From: CAZFYZ01 sp964523735
GTDB taxonomy: Bacteria > Armatimonadota > UBA5829
NCBI GenBank assembly: GCA_964523735.1
Contig: CAZFYZ010000112.1
Coordinates: 1-12,198 of the forward strand
Direction of reading: 5' to 3'
Length of the DNA: 12,198 bases
Program-made: the position numbers and the translations under genes
Part shown: positions 12,122 through 12,198 of the stretch, piece by piece
Layout: each line of letters starts with the position of its first letter
Position numbering within the stretch: position 1 is the first letter of the stretch
The notes under the pieces: generated by a model
The model's input: only the letters and a program-made list of their open reading frames with translations
Database searches by the model: none
Told to the model about the DNA's origin: nothing

Positions 12122-12198
12122 AGCAGCCAGGAACCGGCGGTTATCTCGGGGATCAGCCGTAGGGTGTCGCCGTCGTGCACGTCGCACTGGCTGAGAGT
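12118..12198 (-). CDS. Ubiquitin-like beta-grasp protein, C-terminal end only
   Basis: The last 26 codons of a gene entering from the right edge. The visible residues are LSQCDVHDGDTLRLIPEITA then GSWLL and stop. The pattern HDGDTLRLIPEI is the final loop and strand of YukD/ubiquitin-like beta-grasp proteins (usually v-DGDtL-l-P). If its last strand is aligned with ubiquitin's LHLVLRLRGG, the Gly of ITAG falls where ubiquitin has its terminal Gly, leaving a four-residue SWLL tail that the JAB protease could remove. There is no Gly-Gly. The stop overlaps the E1 start as ATGA, the usual order in such operons. Identification rests on 26 residues plus context; the N-terminus lies outside the window. 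Confidence 0.72.
   Translation of the reverse strand, partial: TLSQCDVHDGDTLRLIPEITAGSWLL

Noticed and set aside
8201..12198. The ubiquitin-like operon as a CBASS Cap2/Cap3 module.
   Set aside because: There is no CD-NTase or effector gene, E1 and E2 are separate proteins, and RING genes are present. These features do not fit CBASS.

Overview
All genes in this window read on the minus strand, so the biological order runs from the right edge to the left. The DNA is GC-rich. It uses GTG and TTG starts freely, packs genes with 1-26 nt overlaps, and carries a dispersed repeat built on GTCATTTCGA / TCGAAATGAC. The gene set is bacterial: a stand-alone AICAR transformylase of the kind seen in clostridia and Chloroflexota, a DtxR-type iron regulator, a Feo system and a bacterial ubiquitin-like operon. 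A Chloroflexota-like, possibly uncultured, bacterium fits, but this is only a moderate-to-low confidence guess.

Right block (12198 to 8201): a compact ubiquitin-like conjugation operon. In transcription order it holds the 3' end of a beta-grasp ubiquitin-like protein, an E1-like activating enzyme, two paralogous RING-zinc ribbon-transmembrane proteins, a JAB/JAMM isopeptidase with a transmembrane helix, and an E2 with an HPN motif and catalytic Cys. Neighbouring genes overlap or nearly touch, so they are probably made together. Three of the six products carry a predicted membrane anchor, which suggests a membrane-localised modification system. This is the most unusual content of the window.

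Middle block (8103 to 5119): a ferrous iron uptake operon. A sigma70-type promoter overlaps two DtxR/IdeR-like operators. It is followed by a DtxR-FeoA fusion, feoB and a small Cys-rich FeoB-associated membrane protein. The fusion regulator probably represses its own operon when iron is plentiful.

Left-middle block (4936 to 2352): a URO-D/MtaA-like protein, then a stand-alone AICAR formyltransferase gene. The latter has a promoter, a ZTP (pfl) riboswitch and an expression platform that can hide the ribosome binding site. Its frame is broken by an amber codon at a normally conserved Trp, 65 codons before the natural end. A 106-bp inverted repeat lies just downstream.

Left block (2176 to 1): a probable four-gene run of an APH-like kinase, an O6-alkylguanine-DNA alkyltransferase, a four-helix membrane protein of the PF04020 type and an unidentified protein that runs off the left edge. 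No intergenic stretch exceeds 300 bases. No tRNA, rRNA, CRISPR array or transposase gene was seen.
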